The position numbers and the translations under genes were made by a program. A model generated the notes under the pieces. The model had not been told where the DNA came from. It saw only the letters and a program-made list of their open reading frames with translations, and ran no database searches. This document shows positions 17,263 to 26,529 of a stretch of DNA of 43,237 bases, piece by piece (the first letter of the stretch is position 1; each line of letters opens with the position of its first letter). Source of the DNA: Rhodothermia bacterium (GTDB lineage Bacteria > Bacteroidota > Rhodothermia > Rhodothermales > JAAAOL01); assembly GCA_030428385.1 (NCBI GenBank), contig JAUIDY010000047.1, positions 1-43,237 of the forward strand, written 5' to 3'.

Positions 17263-18032
17263 GCCGCGCCTCCAAGCCGCTCGTGTGTCTGCTGCGGGCA
17301 CTCGAAACCGACGACCTTTACGCCCGCGCTTTGGGCGAGGCCGGATATGAGGTGCTGGCCCAGCCGGTGTTGGAGTTCACGTTGGTGAATCAAGAGGCAT
17401 TACACGAAAAACTACATCGGCCTGAAGACTACGATGGGCTTATTGTAACGAGTCCACGTGCGGTAGAAGCTCTGGCTGGTTTCATAGAGGAAAGCTCCCC
17501 AACCACTGCCTCTTGGCAAAAAAAAGCCGCCTTCGCTGTGGGGCCGAAGACAGCATCCGCGCTCCGAACGCTTGGCTTTGAGCCACAAGGAGAAGCGGCT
17601 GGATCTGCGCACAAGCTGGCGAATGTAGTAATCCGTCATCCCTTCGAAAAGCCGCTGTTGTTCGTTTGTGGCAACCGCCATCGCCACGAACTGCCCAACC
17701 TACTTCGCAGGGCGCAGGTGGCGTTTGAGGTGTGTATCGTGTACGAAACCCGTAGCCGTACCGACATGGCATCCTTGACAAAGACAACCCCGGACTGGCT
17801 CGTCTTTTTTAGCCCGTCGGGCGTGGAAGCCGTGGACAGGGTGCTAGGTATGAACCGGGCCACGATTCGCTGTGCGGCCATTGGCCCCACGACTGCCGCC
17901 GCTTTGGAAGCTGCCGGTTGGACTGTAGACGCTGTAGCCGCTACGCCGACGCCCGACGCGTTGGTGGCAGCGGTGCAGGAGTTTGGGAGAGGGAGAGGGG
18001 GAGAATTTAGAACGTTTTTCGATACCGTTTGA
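17259..18032 (+). CDS. hemD: Uroporphyrinogen-III synthase
   Basis: A 257-residue cytosolic enzyme that closes hydroxymethylbilane into uroporphyrinogen III with inversion of ring D. The family is poorly conserved; support comes from the two-lobe pattern (VCLLRALETDDLYARAL, YDGLIVTSPRAVEAL, WLVFFSPSGVEAV, IGPTTAAALEAAGW) and its place directly after hemC with a four-base start/stop overlap. The final residues (GRGRGGEFRTFFDTV) are less conserved. It converges with thiE, with a repeat-bearing 169-bp gap. Confidence 0.93.
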   Translation: MSRASKPLVCLLRALETDDLYARALGEAGYEVLAQPVLEFTLVNQEALHEKLHRPEDYDGLIVTSPRAVEALAGFIEESSPTTASWQKKAAFAVGPKTASALRTLGFEPQGEAAGSAHKLANVVIRHPFEKPLLFVCGNRHRHELPNLLRRAQVAFEVCIVYETRSRTDMASLTKTTPDWLVFFSPSGVEAVDRVLGMNRATIRCAAIGPTTAAALEAAGWTVDAVAATPTPDALVAAVQEFGRGRGGEFRTFFDTV

Positions 18033-18076
18033 CACTTACTTCGAACGCCTCTACTTGACATTCCGAACGGTAGAGA

Positions 18077-18140
18077 GGGATCTCGTCGAAAGGAGCTATT
18101 TCCCGACGTCGAGATTCCTTACATACGTTCGGGATGATGG
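18077..18140. repeat. Dispersed GGGATCT...GGGATGA repeat, copy 2
   Basis: In the spacer between the convergent hemD and thiE genes the sequence runs GGGATCTCGTCGAAAGGAGC, then CGAGATTCCTTACATACG, then TTCGGGATGATGG. It shares block order with 14721-14783 and 33715-33770. Its place between convergent genes would allow it to work as a bidirectional hairpin. Confidence 0.5.
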
Positions 18141-18201
18141 AAAAGAGTGTCACACACCATTGGAAAATGATCTAGGTCGACAGGTCGTTCAGGTCGGAAA
18201 C

Positions 18202-18858
18202 TCAAAAAGCCAGCTTCGTTTGGCTGAGCGCGGCGTCGAGGGCGGTGCGGAAACGGCGGGTGGCAGCGGTGGGGTCCGGGGCGGTGCTGATGGCGGTCAT
18301 GACGGCGATGCCATGGGCTCCGGCGGCGATAACTGCGCGTACCCGGTCGGGCGTCATGCCAGCGATGGCGATGACGGGAAGCGAAACAGCCTGGCACACT
18401 TCTGCAAGGCCTGCGAGCCCTTTTACCGATGCCGGGTTAGCCTTCGAAGATGTGGGAAACACAGGCCCGAAGCCGATATAATCGGCCCCTGCCTCGGCGG
18501 CTTTTTCTGCCTGTGCCCGTGTGGTGGCTGTTGCCCCAAGGATGGCGTGTGGGCCGAGGATGCGGCGGGCATCGGCAATAGGGAAATCGGTTTGACCGAG
18601 GTGCACCCCTGCTGCGTTTACGGCCTGCATCAGGTCGAGGCGGTCGTCGATCAAGAGTGGCACGCTGGCCTCTTGACACACCTGTGCAGCCGGACGGGCT
18701 TCATGAAGCTGGTGGCGGATCGTGCCCGTTTTCTGGCGAAACTGAATGGTGTCGGCACCGCCTTCGATGGCGGCAGCAGCGAGGGCCGCGTGGCTGAGGC
18801 GTTGCTGAAAGCGAAAGTCGGTGAGGACGTGCAGGCGTCCAATGGTTGGCTTTGTCAT
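18202..18858 (-). CDS. thiE: Thiamine-phosphate synthase (ThiE/TenI fold)
   Basis: A 218-residue TIM-barrel enzyme predicted to join HMP-pyrophosphate and the thiazole phosphate into thiamine phosphate. Family signs are DTIQFRQKTGT, LLIDDRLDLMQAVNAAGVHLGQTD, GATATTRAQAEKAAEAGADYIGFGPVFPT and LPVIAIAGMTPDRV. The GPVFPTSSK segment is the expected phosphate-binding loop. The start is the ATG at 18858 (MTKPTIGRLHVLTD); the frame continues to 18924 without protein-like content. TenI, a close relative, cannot be fully excluded, but the substrate-binding motifs favour ThiE. No other thi gene is near. Confidence 0.88.
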   Translation of the reverse strand: MTKPTIGRLHVLTDFRFQQRLSHAALAAAAIEGGADTIQFRQKTGTIRHQLHEARPAAQVCQEASVPLLIDDRLDLMQAVNAAGVHLGQTDFPIADARRILGPHAILGATATTRAQAEKAAEAGADYIGFGPVFPTSSKANPASVKGLAGLAEVCQAVSLPVIAIAGMTPDRVRAVIAAGAHGIAVMTAISTAPDPTAATRRFRTALDAALSQTKLAF

Positions 18859-18977
18859 GCAAAAAAATCGTTGTTCACACGCTGTATCATGGCATGTAAG
18901 TTGATTAACATGGGGTATTCGCACACCCTCGCTCTTTTCGGGCGGTGGCTGTACATTTTTTTACTGGAGAAGTTTAC

Positions 18978-19856
18978 ATGCTGCTACACTTCTTGCGTTG
19001 CCTTGTCGTACTCGGTGTGCTGGCCGGCCCTGTTTTCTTCGCCTTGGCGCCTGCTGCGTGGGCACAAGCGTCGTCCGCACAGTCGGTGGTTGTCGTATTA
19101 GTCGATGGATCAGAGGTGACGGGCACCATTGAAGAAGAAACGGACGCCGTCGTTGTTCTTCGCACGGCACTAGGGGTTCGCATGGAAATCCCCCGGGACC
19201 AGATCGAACGGATTACGGCGACGGACGCTCGATCCCAGCTTCGTGCGGATCCTCATGCGACCCGTTTGCTGTTCACCTCCACGGCCCGTCCTATCGGGAA
19301 AGGAAATGGGTACCTGGCCGTATATGAACTGCTCTTTCCGTTTGCAGCAGCGGGGGTGGGCGAACGTGTGAGTCTCGCGGGTGGATTTTCGCTCATACCA
19401 GGTGTCAGTTCCCAGCTTGTGTATATCGCACCGAAAGTCACCGTCTATAACCGTCCGCAGTCAGCGGTTGCGCTGGGGGCCTATGTCGGACGGGTTGGTT
19501 TCCTGGAGGGCGAATCGCCTGTTTTGGGGCTGTTGTATGGGTTGGGTACCTGGGGCAGTACCGAGCGGGCGGTCACTGTGGGGGCAGGCTATGCGTTTGC
19601 TGGGGAGGAGCGGGCGGATCGGCCCGTCTTGATGGTGGGCGGTGAGTACCAACTCAGCAACCGCTTGAAGTTGCTCTCGGAGAACTACATCGTCCCTGGA
19701 ATAGGAGAAGCCACCTTGGGGTCGCTCGGGCTTCGGTTTATTGGCGACACCATTTCGGCCGATTTTGGATTTTTCATCGTGCTGGAAGCCATTGGGGAAA
19801 CAGACGGACTCCCGGCGTTGCCGTGGCTCAGCTTTTCGTACCACTTCGGGCGCTAG
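18978..19856 (+). CDS. Exported protein with small beta domain and probable outer-membrane barrel
   Basis: A 292-residue protein of unknown function. The signal peptide (MLLHFLRCLVVLGVLAG to about AWAQ) starts at the ATG at 18978, which has GGAGA seven bases upstream; an earlier in-frame ATG at 18945 was rejected. Residues about 34-80 (VVVLVDGSEVTGTIEEETD, LGVRMEIPRDQIERI) resemble the LSm-like strand pattern often seen at the N-terminus of such proteins. The rest (YLAVYELLFPFAAAGVGERVS, VTVGAGYAFAG) is Gly- and aromatic-rich with alternating strands and ends WLSFSYHFGR, consistent with a barrel. Its promoter region lies between it and the divergent thiE. Confidence 0.75.
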   Translation: MLLHFLRCLVVLGVLAGPVFFALAPAAWAQASSAQSVVVVLVDGSEVTGTIEEETDAVVVLRTALGVRMEIPRDQIERITATDARSQLRADPHATRLLFTSTARPIGKGNGYLAVYELLFPFAAAGVGERVSLAGGFSLIPGVSSQLVYIAPKVTVYNRPQSAVALGAYVGRVGFLEGESPVLGLLYGLGTWGSTERAVTVGAGYAFAGEERADRPVLMVGGEYQLSNRLKLLSENYIVPGIGEATLGSLGLRFIGDTISADFGFFIVLEAIGETDGLPALPWLSFSYHFGR

Positions 19857-20643
19857 GATCACATTGCAGAATCCTGTAGTCGTGGCATTGTATCAACAAA
19901 AAGGAGGATCACAGCAGATAGGAGATAGAAATAGACCGGTCTTGTTCGAGAAGGTGATGTAGTCGATTCGAAGTGCTGCTTCAGTTGCTCTTTGGTATTT
20001 TTTGAGTAGGTGGTGGCATGACAAGAATACAATTAAAATGCAACAACATCGTAACGTAAAGGGGAAAGAAACACTCTTCTCATAAGAGAATAATTGGAGA
20101 TAAGATATTGATAATTAATAAGGTATAAGAAATGAGAGATAGCGTGGGCATTTATAGGAAAGTTTTAATAGGCAGTAATTAGCAAATTGGTGACAGGTGG
20201 ATAGCGCTACGAGGTTGACAATCGGAGTTTGATTATGTATTACTTAAACCCCCTCTTCTTTACGGTTTTGCTTTATGAATTCAGTACAATGAAGCGCTGA
20301 AAGAATCTCGGAATCCCTGCCATTGCGTCCCTCAAACCAACCTATTGTATTAAAGGTCACCCCTCCTTATAAAATTAAGCCAGCAGCGCTCGGTGGAAAA
20401 GTACAGTCTCAGGTAGGAAGTGGCCTAAGCTGGGGTTCATTTTCGATCTCTTTTTGGTCTGTGTCTTCCTTTGTAGTTTCGGATCTGCGAAAATACTCAT
20501 TGGGCGAACATATGGTCAAGTATGGCACCATTGTTGACGAGGTCAGTCGTTGTTTGCCTCACCATGATTCGTACGGCTCACCTGGTTCAAACAACAAGCG
20601 CCCGCTCTTTAAAAATTCTCACCACGCTCTATCCCACGGTCAC
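19857..20643. other. 787-bp AT-rich spacer before the giant secreted gene
   Basis: No credible gene is present. From about 19990 to 20290 the sequence is clearly AT-rich relative to its neighbours (GATATTGATAATTAATAAGG) and contains the hairpin TTCTC-ATAA-GAGAA at 20078-20091. The frame of the downstream gene is open from 20323, but the translation before 20644 lacks a signal and is not protein-like. The region is a likely promoter and leader for the 1,912-residue protein. Confidence 0.5.
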
Positions 20644-23600
20644 ATGAGAAAACACGTACAACCCCTTTTTCTGTTTGCCCTCCTCGTTTTTTTAATCGTA
20701 CCAGCAACTACGGTACGGGCCCAGACCACCTATTACGCCGACGCGGTGGGGGGTAGTGATGCCAATGATTGCCTAACACCTGGCACAGCCTGTGAGACCA
20801 TCGGTGCGGCCCTTGCACTAGCGATAGATGGTGATACGATTGAAATGGCCGCTGGGACATACAGCGAAACGATTAATATTACGCAGAACAACCTGACGCT
20901 CTCAGGGGCCGGGATCGGTTCCACCATACTTGACGTGAGTGGCGGCGGTGGCGATTACGGCATTGACGCGAGTGTGAACGGCCTCACGCTGGAAGATTTC
21001 TCAGTAGCAGGAAACAGCGGTTCGTACTCGGTGAAAATCGCCGGGATCAATGCGACAACCAAAGCCACCACCGTTACCGTCCAGAACCTGCAAGTGGATG
21101 ATTCCCAACGCACGGGCGTGGATATTAACGGCGTGGATGGTGTTATCCTCACCAACATCACTGTCAATAATACGGTGGCAGGCAATGGCGTGGCGCTTAC
21201 GGATGTGGACAACGCAGTACTGACTGACATTACAACGAGCGGCAACGCATGGGGAGGCGTGGCGATCTATACCTATGGGCGGTACTATCCGCTGGGGTCG
21301 GACAACATCACGTTGGACAATATCATGGGCGATGAGCCGAACCCAGTCTACATTGAACGAGGGAATTACAACAACCCGGGCAGCCCCGAGCCGATTACCA
21401 ACCTGAACCGCGACGACTACGATTTCTCCGTCGAGAATACGACCTTCCGCGCAGGAGCAGAAAACTTCACGTTCTTGTTTGACAACCAGGCGGATGCGTT
21501 GGCATTTGCTGCTGGACTTACGAACCCGGAAGACTCGTACGTTACCGCCCTGCTCACGGGTGACCAACTCGTAGGCGCTGGCATGAGCATCCAGGCCGCT
21601 ATCGATGCGGCCGATCCGGGTGATACCATTACGGTGGGTGACGGGACGTACAATGAAAACCTGAGCATCGCCAAAAATATCACCCTGCTTTCTGAAAATG
21701 GGCGAGCTACTACCATTATCGAAGGCATTTCCAGCGTCGGGTCGCTTGGGGCGATTGTCATTTCAAGCAACACTACGGCTGTGCAGATTGGGGATACGGG
21801 GATGGGCTTTACCATCATCGGTATTGACAATGGTGCGCCGGGCGTTGAGAATGCAGCCGTCTATTTCCAGGGCAGTCACAGCGGTGCCACCCTCCGCGAC
21901 AACGAGATTCAGGCCAACGGAGATCACGGGCTTCTTACTGAGTATGGAGCCACCATCGACGGTTTTGTGATCGATAACAACGAGTTCTCTGGACAAACCT
22001 TCGTAGGTGCCCAACCTGCGGGCATTGGTTTTGGAAGCCAATTTACCACGCCAAACGTGCCACGCCAGCTAGTGACCATGGGCAATGGTGGTGGAACGCT
22101 TGGAACCGCCCTGACAACCAACATCACCTTCACGAATAACCTCATTTCGGGGACGGCAGGAGGGATCAGTTCGGATGACAACGTCAGTGAGCAAGGCAAC
22201 ACACTCGTCACCATTGATGCGGCCACCTCGACGATCACGGGCAACACCTTTGCCGGTACCACCACCCGCTTTGGCTCCTCGCTTCGCGTGCGTCGCCCTG
22301 GCACCGACATTTCGAGCAACAACTTCGACAGCACAAACATGGGCGCTAGCACCATTCATCTGTTTGTGCAGAATAACACCGACCCGGTAGAAACGATTGC
22401 TGCTAACAACACCTTCGATGTAGGCGTGTATGTTGAAGGCGGCACCTTTGTAGCCTACACCATCCAGGGAGCGGTCACGGCTGCTTCCCCCAACGATGTC
22501 GTTGGCGTGACGCCGGGGACGTACAGCGAGACGAATATTATTATCGATAAGGCCCTCACCGTCCGTGGCAATGACCCGTCGGATACCTTCGTGGAGTTGG
22601 GAGGGGGCAATGGTTTTTATCCGCAAGCCGACGGCATTACCATTCAGGACCTGACGATTCAGAATGGCGGGCAAGGCGTACGGTTTGAAATCGGCGGCGG
22701 TGGTACCATCGACAACACTGAACTGAACAATGTCACCTTCCTCGACAACAGTTCGCGCGGGATTGAAGTGCACAATCTGATGAATATGACCGATCTGCGC
22801 ATCATTGACTGTCTGTTCGATGGAGATGGTGGTGGAACAGGCATTCGGTTCTCTTCGAGTGCCACCGGAGACGGGATTATGATTACAGGAACGACCTTCC
22901 AGGATCATGCCCTCGGCTTCTACCAGGCCAACGACGGAGGAACCGGGAATGTGCAGAATGTAACTGTGGACGACGCCACGTTCGTCAACCACACCGACAC
23001 GGCCTTCTTCGCGGAGGAGATTTTTGACTCGACGATTGAAAACTCCGAGTTCACGGATAACCACCGGGGCATCACCATCTTCAAGAATTATACTGGAGCG
23101 GGCACGGACGTGGCGAACTTCACCGTTCAGAACAACACGTTTACGGACCAGATCGATTCTTCGGTGCTCTACTACCAGGCCAACAGTGCGCTGGTCGGCC
23201 CGGTGAACATTCAGGGCAACACGGTCAACCAAGATGTGGGCGTGATGGATACGCCCGTTGGCACCATTGATGTGCGCCTAGAAGCAGGCTTCACGCATGG
23301 GGCCGTGAACATCACCAGCAATGAAGTAAACCTGTCAGGGACGTTCGGTGCCATCACAGATGCGTTTGGTATCAAAGTGCGCGGCGAAGCCACCAACGTC
23401 AATATCACCGATAATGCGTTGGACGGTGGCAGTGTAGGCGGCGCGGGTGCCCCCATGACCTCTGGCCTGTATCTAGTCTCTGATGATGCGTCGATGGGCA
23501 GCTTTGGTGCCTCGTCGGTGCTCAGCTTCTCCAACAACCTCGTCAATAACTTCGTCTACGGGGTGAGTGTGTACGACGCCAACGGTTCTGTAGACGGCGG

Positions 23601-26382
23601 CCTCCCGGCTGGCGCAACGGTGATCCTGAGCGACAACGACTTCTCGGGCAACAGCAGTGGAGGCGTTAGCAACGGAGGCACCAGCGAGACCATCGATGCG
23701 CCCGGTAACTGGTGGGGCAGCAACGCCCCCGCGACGGTCGCTGCGCAGGCGGGCAGCAACGTGGACTACACGCCCTGGCTGGACGTAGGCACCAACACGA
23801 GCGGTGGCACCGGCTTTGCAGGCGACTTCACGACGCTGTGGGCCGACGACGACAGTCCGCAGACGGGGGGAATTGGTCGTATTCAAGAAGCCATCAACCT
23901 TGTGACCAACAGCACGGTGAATCTGGCACCCGGTACGTACGTTGAGCCCGCCCAGGTCTTCGTCGATGAAGATGTAGACATTATCGGCGACGACCGTACG
24001 ACGACGACGATTTCGCCCGGCTTTGATACGGGCGCGTCCGGCGATGCGCGAGGCTTCTTCCTGATTGATACCGGTATTACCTTTAACCTGAGCGATGTAA
24101 CGGTCGATGCGACGGGTCGCCTCGTTTATCAAGGCTTCCGCATCAAAGGACAGGGATCGTTTACCAACGTCGATTTCAACGAGATCAAGTACAACGAAAG
24201 CGGACCTCATTATCAAGGTGTTGCAGTCGTTCCCTTCGGTGGCGATGTGGATATCACCAACTGTACATTCTCCGAAATCGGTCGGATTGGGGTGCTATAC
24301 TTCGGCGCGGGCATCACGGGCTCAACCTACGATGGCAACACCTACACAGGGAAAGGCGCAGGCGACTGGCTCGATTATGCGCTGGATATCAGCAACGGAG
24401 CCATTGTGGATGTGACAAACAGCACCATCTCTGGCAACACGGGTGTTGCCAGTTCCGATGGCTCTACGTCGGCAGGTATTTTGGTGTCGACGTTCTTCGG
24501 TCCCGGAACGACGGCAAACATCACAGGCAATGACATCCTGAATAACACCGTCGGTATCGCAGTGGGCTTCGATGCTGCTGATGTCAGCACGGTGACGGCG
24601 AGCAACAACCTGCTGGACGGAAATACGGCATTTGGGGTGTCCAACTCGACTACAGCCGCGAGCAAGCAAAGCAATGTGGTTGCACGTCCGTTCGCGCCGA
24701 CGGAAGGTATACAGCCAGCAAACGTGGTTGCCAAGGTCGATGCGCCCAACATCGTCGATGCGCGCTCCAATGACTGGGGTGACCCGACGGGACCGAGCGG
24801 CGGCGTGATGGACCCGATCACGGGCATTTTGGCGAACGGCATTGGGGATGAAGTGGATGAATTTGTGCGGTTTGATCCGTGGATTGGCAAAGAGACTGCC
24901 AAGACGCTGTATCTGACCACTGACGTCAACGATGTGCTTGCGGTCACGGGCTATCCAAACACGACGTGGGCATACACCGCCTACGAATCCGGTGCCGACC
25001 CCGGCCTGGATGACTGGAACTACAATGGCACCGGAACTAACGTTTTCTACCTCGTGCCCGAAGAAGGCACCGAGTTTGGCGGGTCGGACGTGACGATTGA
25101 ATGGGATGAGAGCGTGCTGACCCTCGAATCAGTGACAGCCGTTGGCGGCTTGTTCGATTCAGGAAGCAGCAGTTCCACGTTCTTTACCTCGCAACCGGCC
25201 TCGAACCAACTGCGCATCAACGCAAGTCGGCTCGACAACATCAACATCACCTCGGTGGCGGGCGACTACATTGCCTGCATCTCGTTTACCCAGGCAAGCG
25301 CTGGCGTAAGCGATATCGAGATCCTGCAAACACCGCTCAGCTTCCGGCGCTTCGACGGCGTTGGTGGACAGGAAGGCGTGCTTGTTTTCCCCGACACCGA
25401 GATCCCGTCGGTGCGGGCGCTGCTAGGGGATGTGACCTCGATCATTGGACCCGATCCATCGACGGGCGACGGACTTGTTGAGTTTGAAGACCTCTTTATC
25501 TTCTCGAATGCCTACTTCTCGGACAACGTCCTGCCGACGTTATACAAGGAGAAATTCGACATTGGCCCGACGGACGATGGCACCGTGTTCTCGTTGCCGC
25601 AGGTGGATGGGCTGGTTGAGTTTGAAGACCTGATCATCTTCTCCATCAGCTACGGCCTTTCGGCGTCCGGCGGGTACGACAAGGTGATTGAAGAGACCGC
25701 GCCGCAGGTGGAACCCGTGCAGGTGCTGGTGGAAGATGCCGAGCCCGTTGGTGGTCAGCTTCGCATTCCGGTCTCGGTGGCCAACGCGGTAGACCTTCGG
25801 GCCTTCAGCATGGAATTCATCGGTGGTTCGGCGTATAAGCTGGTCGGCATCGAGGAAGGAACGCTCACGAGGTCCACCGAAGCAAGGCCCGTGTTCCTAC
25901 GGGGCATCGCCAAGGACGGGTCGATCTGGGTAGATGGGGCCATTTTAGGAGCCCATCAGCAGGCGATCCAGGGACAGGGGCATTTGTTCACGCTCGTGCT
26001 GGAGCCGGTGGAAGCGGGTAACCTGACGCTGCAAGACGTACGGATGCGGACGACGGCAAATACCAACCTGAAGTCGCAATGGGACGATATCCAGATTGAC
26101 AGCGGTATCGCCCTGCCCACCGAATACGCGCTGGAGCAGAACTACCCGAACCCGTTCAACCCGACCACGACCATCTCCTTTGCACTTCCTGAAGCAGGCG
26201 ATGTGTTGGTGGAAGTCTTCGATGTGACGGGTCGCCGGATGGCCACGTTGGTGAACGGCGAGTATGCAGCGGGTACGCATACGGTAGAATGGAATGCCCA
26301 TCAGGCACCTAGTGGTGTTTACTTCTATGCCGTTCGTGCGGGAGACTTCCAGGCCACGCGCCGCATGGTGCTGCTCAAGTAA
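20644..26382 (+). CDS. Giant secreted beta-helix protein with cohesin-like and dockerin-like modules and T9SS tail
   Basis: A 1,912-residue secreted protein. The signal peptide (MRKHVQPLFLFALLVFLIV to about VRAQ) fixes the start at 20644. Residues about 30-1420 are beta-helix repeats, organised in four blocks, each opened by a cap like AIDGDTIEMAAGTYSE (near 55, 325, 620 and 1085). A cohesin-like beta-sandwich follows at about 1427-1598, then a duplicated dockerin-like motif, DGLVEFEDLFIFS and DGLVEFEDLIIFS, near 1608 and 1655. A second sandwich (VEPVQVLVEDAEPVGGQLR) lies at about 1690-1815, and a T9SS sorting domain (QNYPNPFNPTT ... RMVLLK) ends it. It may act as surface adhesin or scaffold; no catalytic residues could be assigned. 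The next two genes each carry a cohesin-like domain. Confidence 0.85.
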   Translation: MRKHVQPLFLFALLVFLIVPATTVRAQTTYYADAVGGSDANDCLTPGTACETIGAALALAIDGDTIEMAAGTYSETINITQNNLTLSGAGIGSTILDVSGGGGDYGIDASVNGLTLEDFSVAGNSGSYSVKIAGINATTKATTVTVQNLQVDDSQRTGVDINGVDGVILTNITVNNTVAGNGVALTDVDNAVLTDITTSGNAWGGVAIYTYGRYYPLGSDNITLDNIMGDEPNPVYIERGNYNNPGSPEPITNLNRDDYDFSVENTTFRAGAENFTFLFDNQADALAFAAGLTNPEDSYVTALLTGDQLVGAGMSIQAAIDAADPGDTITVGDGTYNENLSIAKNITLLSENGRATTIIEGISSVGSLGAIVISSNTTAVQIGDTGMGFTIIGIDNGAPGVENAAVYFQGSHSGATLRDNEIQANGDHGLLTEYGATIDGFVIDNNEFSGQTFVGAQPAGIGFGSQFTTPNVPRQLVTMGNGGGTLGTALTTNITFTNNLISGTAGGISSDDNVSEQGNTLVTIDAATSTITGNTFAGTTTRFGSSLRVRRPGTDISSNNFDSTNMGASTIHLFVQNNTDPVETIAANNTFDVGVYVEGGTFVAYTIQGAVTAASPNDVVGVTPGTYSETNIIIDKALTVRGNDPSDTFVELGGGNGFYPQADGITIQDLTIQNGGQGVRFEIGGGGTIDNTELNNVTFLDNSSRGIEVHNLMNMTDLRIIDCLFDGDGGGTGIRFSSSATGDGIMITGTTFQDHALGFYQANDGGTGNVQNVTVDDATFVNHTDTAFFAEEIFDSTIENSEFTDNHRGITIFKNYTGAGTDVANFTVQNNTFTDQIDSSVLYYQANSALVGPVNIQGNTVNQDVGVMDTPVGTIDVRLEAGFTHGAVNITSNEVNLSGTFGAITDAFGIKVRGEATNVNITDNALDGGSVGGAGAPMTSGLYLVSDDASMGSFGASSVLSFSNNLVNNFVYGVSVYDANGSVDGGLPAGATVILSDNDFSGNSSGGVSNGGTSETIDAPGNWWGSNAPATVAAQAGSNVDYTPWLDVGTNTSGGTGFAGDFTTLWADDDSPQTGGIGRIQEAINLVTNSTVNLAPGTYVEPAQVFVDEDVDIIGDDRTTTTISPGFDTGASGDARGFFLIDTGITFNLSDVTVDATGRLVYQGFRIKGQGSFTNVDFNEIKYNESGPHYQGVAVVPFGGDVDITNCTFSEIGRIGVLYFGAGITGSTYDGNTYTGKGAGDWLDYALDISNGAIVDVTNSTISGNTGVASSDGSTSAGILVSTFFGPGTTANITGNDILNNTVGIAVGFDAADVSTVTASNNLLDGNTAFGVSNSTTAASKQSNVVARPFAPTEGIQPANVVAKVDAPNIVDARSNDWGDPTGPSGGVMDPITGILANGIGDEVDEFVRFDPWIGKETAKTLYLTTDVNDVLAVTGYPNTTWAYTAYESGADPGLDDWNYNGTGTNVFYLVPEEGTEFGGSDVTIEWDESVLTLESVTAVGGLFDSGSSSSTFFTSQPASNQLRINASRLDNINITSVAGDYIACISFTQASAGVSDIEILQTPLSFRRFDGVGGQEGVLVFPDTEIPSVRALLGDVTSIIGPDPSTGDGLVEFEDLFIFSNAYFSDNVLPTLYKEKFDIGPTDDGTVFSLPQVDGLVEFEDLIIFSISYGLSASGGYDKVIEETAPQVEPVQVLVEDAEPVGGQLRIPVSVANAVDLRAFSMEFIGGSAYKLVGIEEGTLTRSTEARPVFLRGIAKDGSIWVDGAILGAHQQAIQGQGHLFTLVLEPVEAGNLTLQDVRMRTTANTNLKSQWDDIQIDSGIALPTEYALEQNYPNPFNPTTTISFALPEAGDVLVEVFDVTGRRMATLVNGEYAAGTHTVEWNAHQAPSGVYFYAVRAGDFQATRRMVLLK
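25477..25631 (+). repeat. Duplicated dockerin-like calcium motif, two DNA copies
   Basis: The 17-base string GTTGAGTTTGAAGACCT occurs at 25477-25493 and again at 25615-25631, exactly 138 bases (46 codons) apart and in frame. Each copy encodes VEFED preceded by DGL and followed by xxIFS. Two such segments per module are typical of dockerin domains, whose repeats bind calcium; the first Asp positions of the canonical loop are less regular here. Confidence 0.75.
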
Positions 26383-26399
26383 TAGCAAAAACGAGCGAA

Positions 26400-26446
26400 A
26401 CCATAAGGCGCACCCTGGCTCGATGGGTGCGCCTTATGGTGATTTT
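26400..26446 (+). terminator. Rho-independent terminator after the giant secreted gene
   Basis: A perfect 16-bp stem (ACCATAAGGCGCACCC at 26400-26415, GGGTGCGCCTTATGGT at 26425-26440) with a 9-base loop is followed by GATTTTTCG. It begins 17 bases after the stop codon. This is the strongest terminator in the window and should separate the giant gene from the two cohesin-like genes downstream. Confidence 0.9.
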
Positions 26447-26461
26447 TCGTTCGGGAAATGT

Positions 26462-26469
26462 TACCTTTG
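26462..26469 (+). promoter_or_regulatory. Candidate Bacteroidota-type -7 promoter box
   Basis: TACCTTTG matches the TAnnTTTG consensus of the -7 element exactly. It lies just after the terminator and 60 bases before the start at 26530, where a promoter is needed. No clear TTTG -33 element is found at the usual distance, so support is partial. Confidence 0.35.
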
Positions 26470-26529
26470 TGGGCGGCATTCGCCACGACAAAAAATCGAG
26501 ACCCACGGATTTTTTGAAGGCTCCTACCT

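Noticed and set aside
17983-19101. A 372-codon plus-strand frame overlapping hemD and thiE
   Set aside because: Most of it is antisense to thiE, which has clear motifs, and the frame also crosses a repeat and a promoter region.
20323-20643. N-terminal extension of the giant secreted protein
   Set aside because: A well-formed signal peptide begins at 20644, and the 107 upstream residues would bury it and do not look like protein.
22069-23232. A 387-codon minus-strand frame inside the beta-helix gene
   Set aside because: It is antisense to repeated beta-helix coding sequence, and its Arg/Val/Gly-rich content mirrors the Thr/Asn/Ile codons of the real gene.
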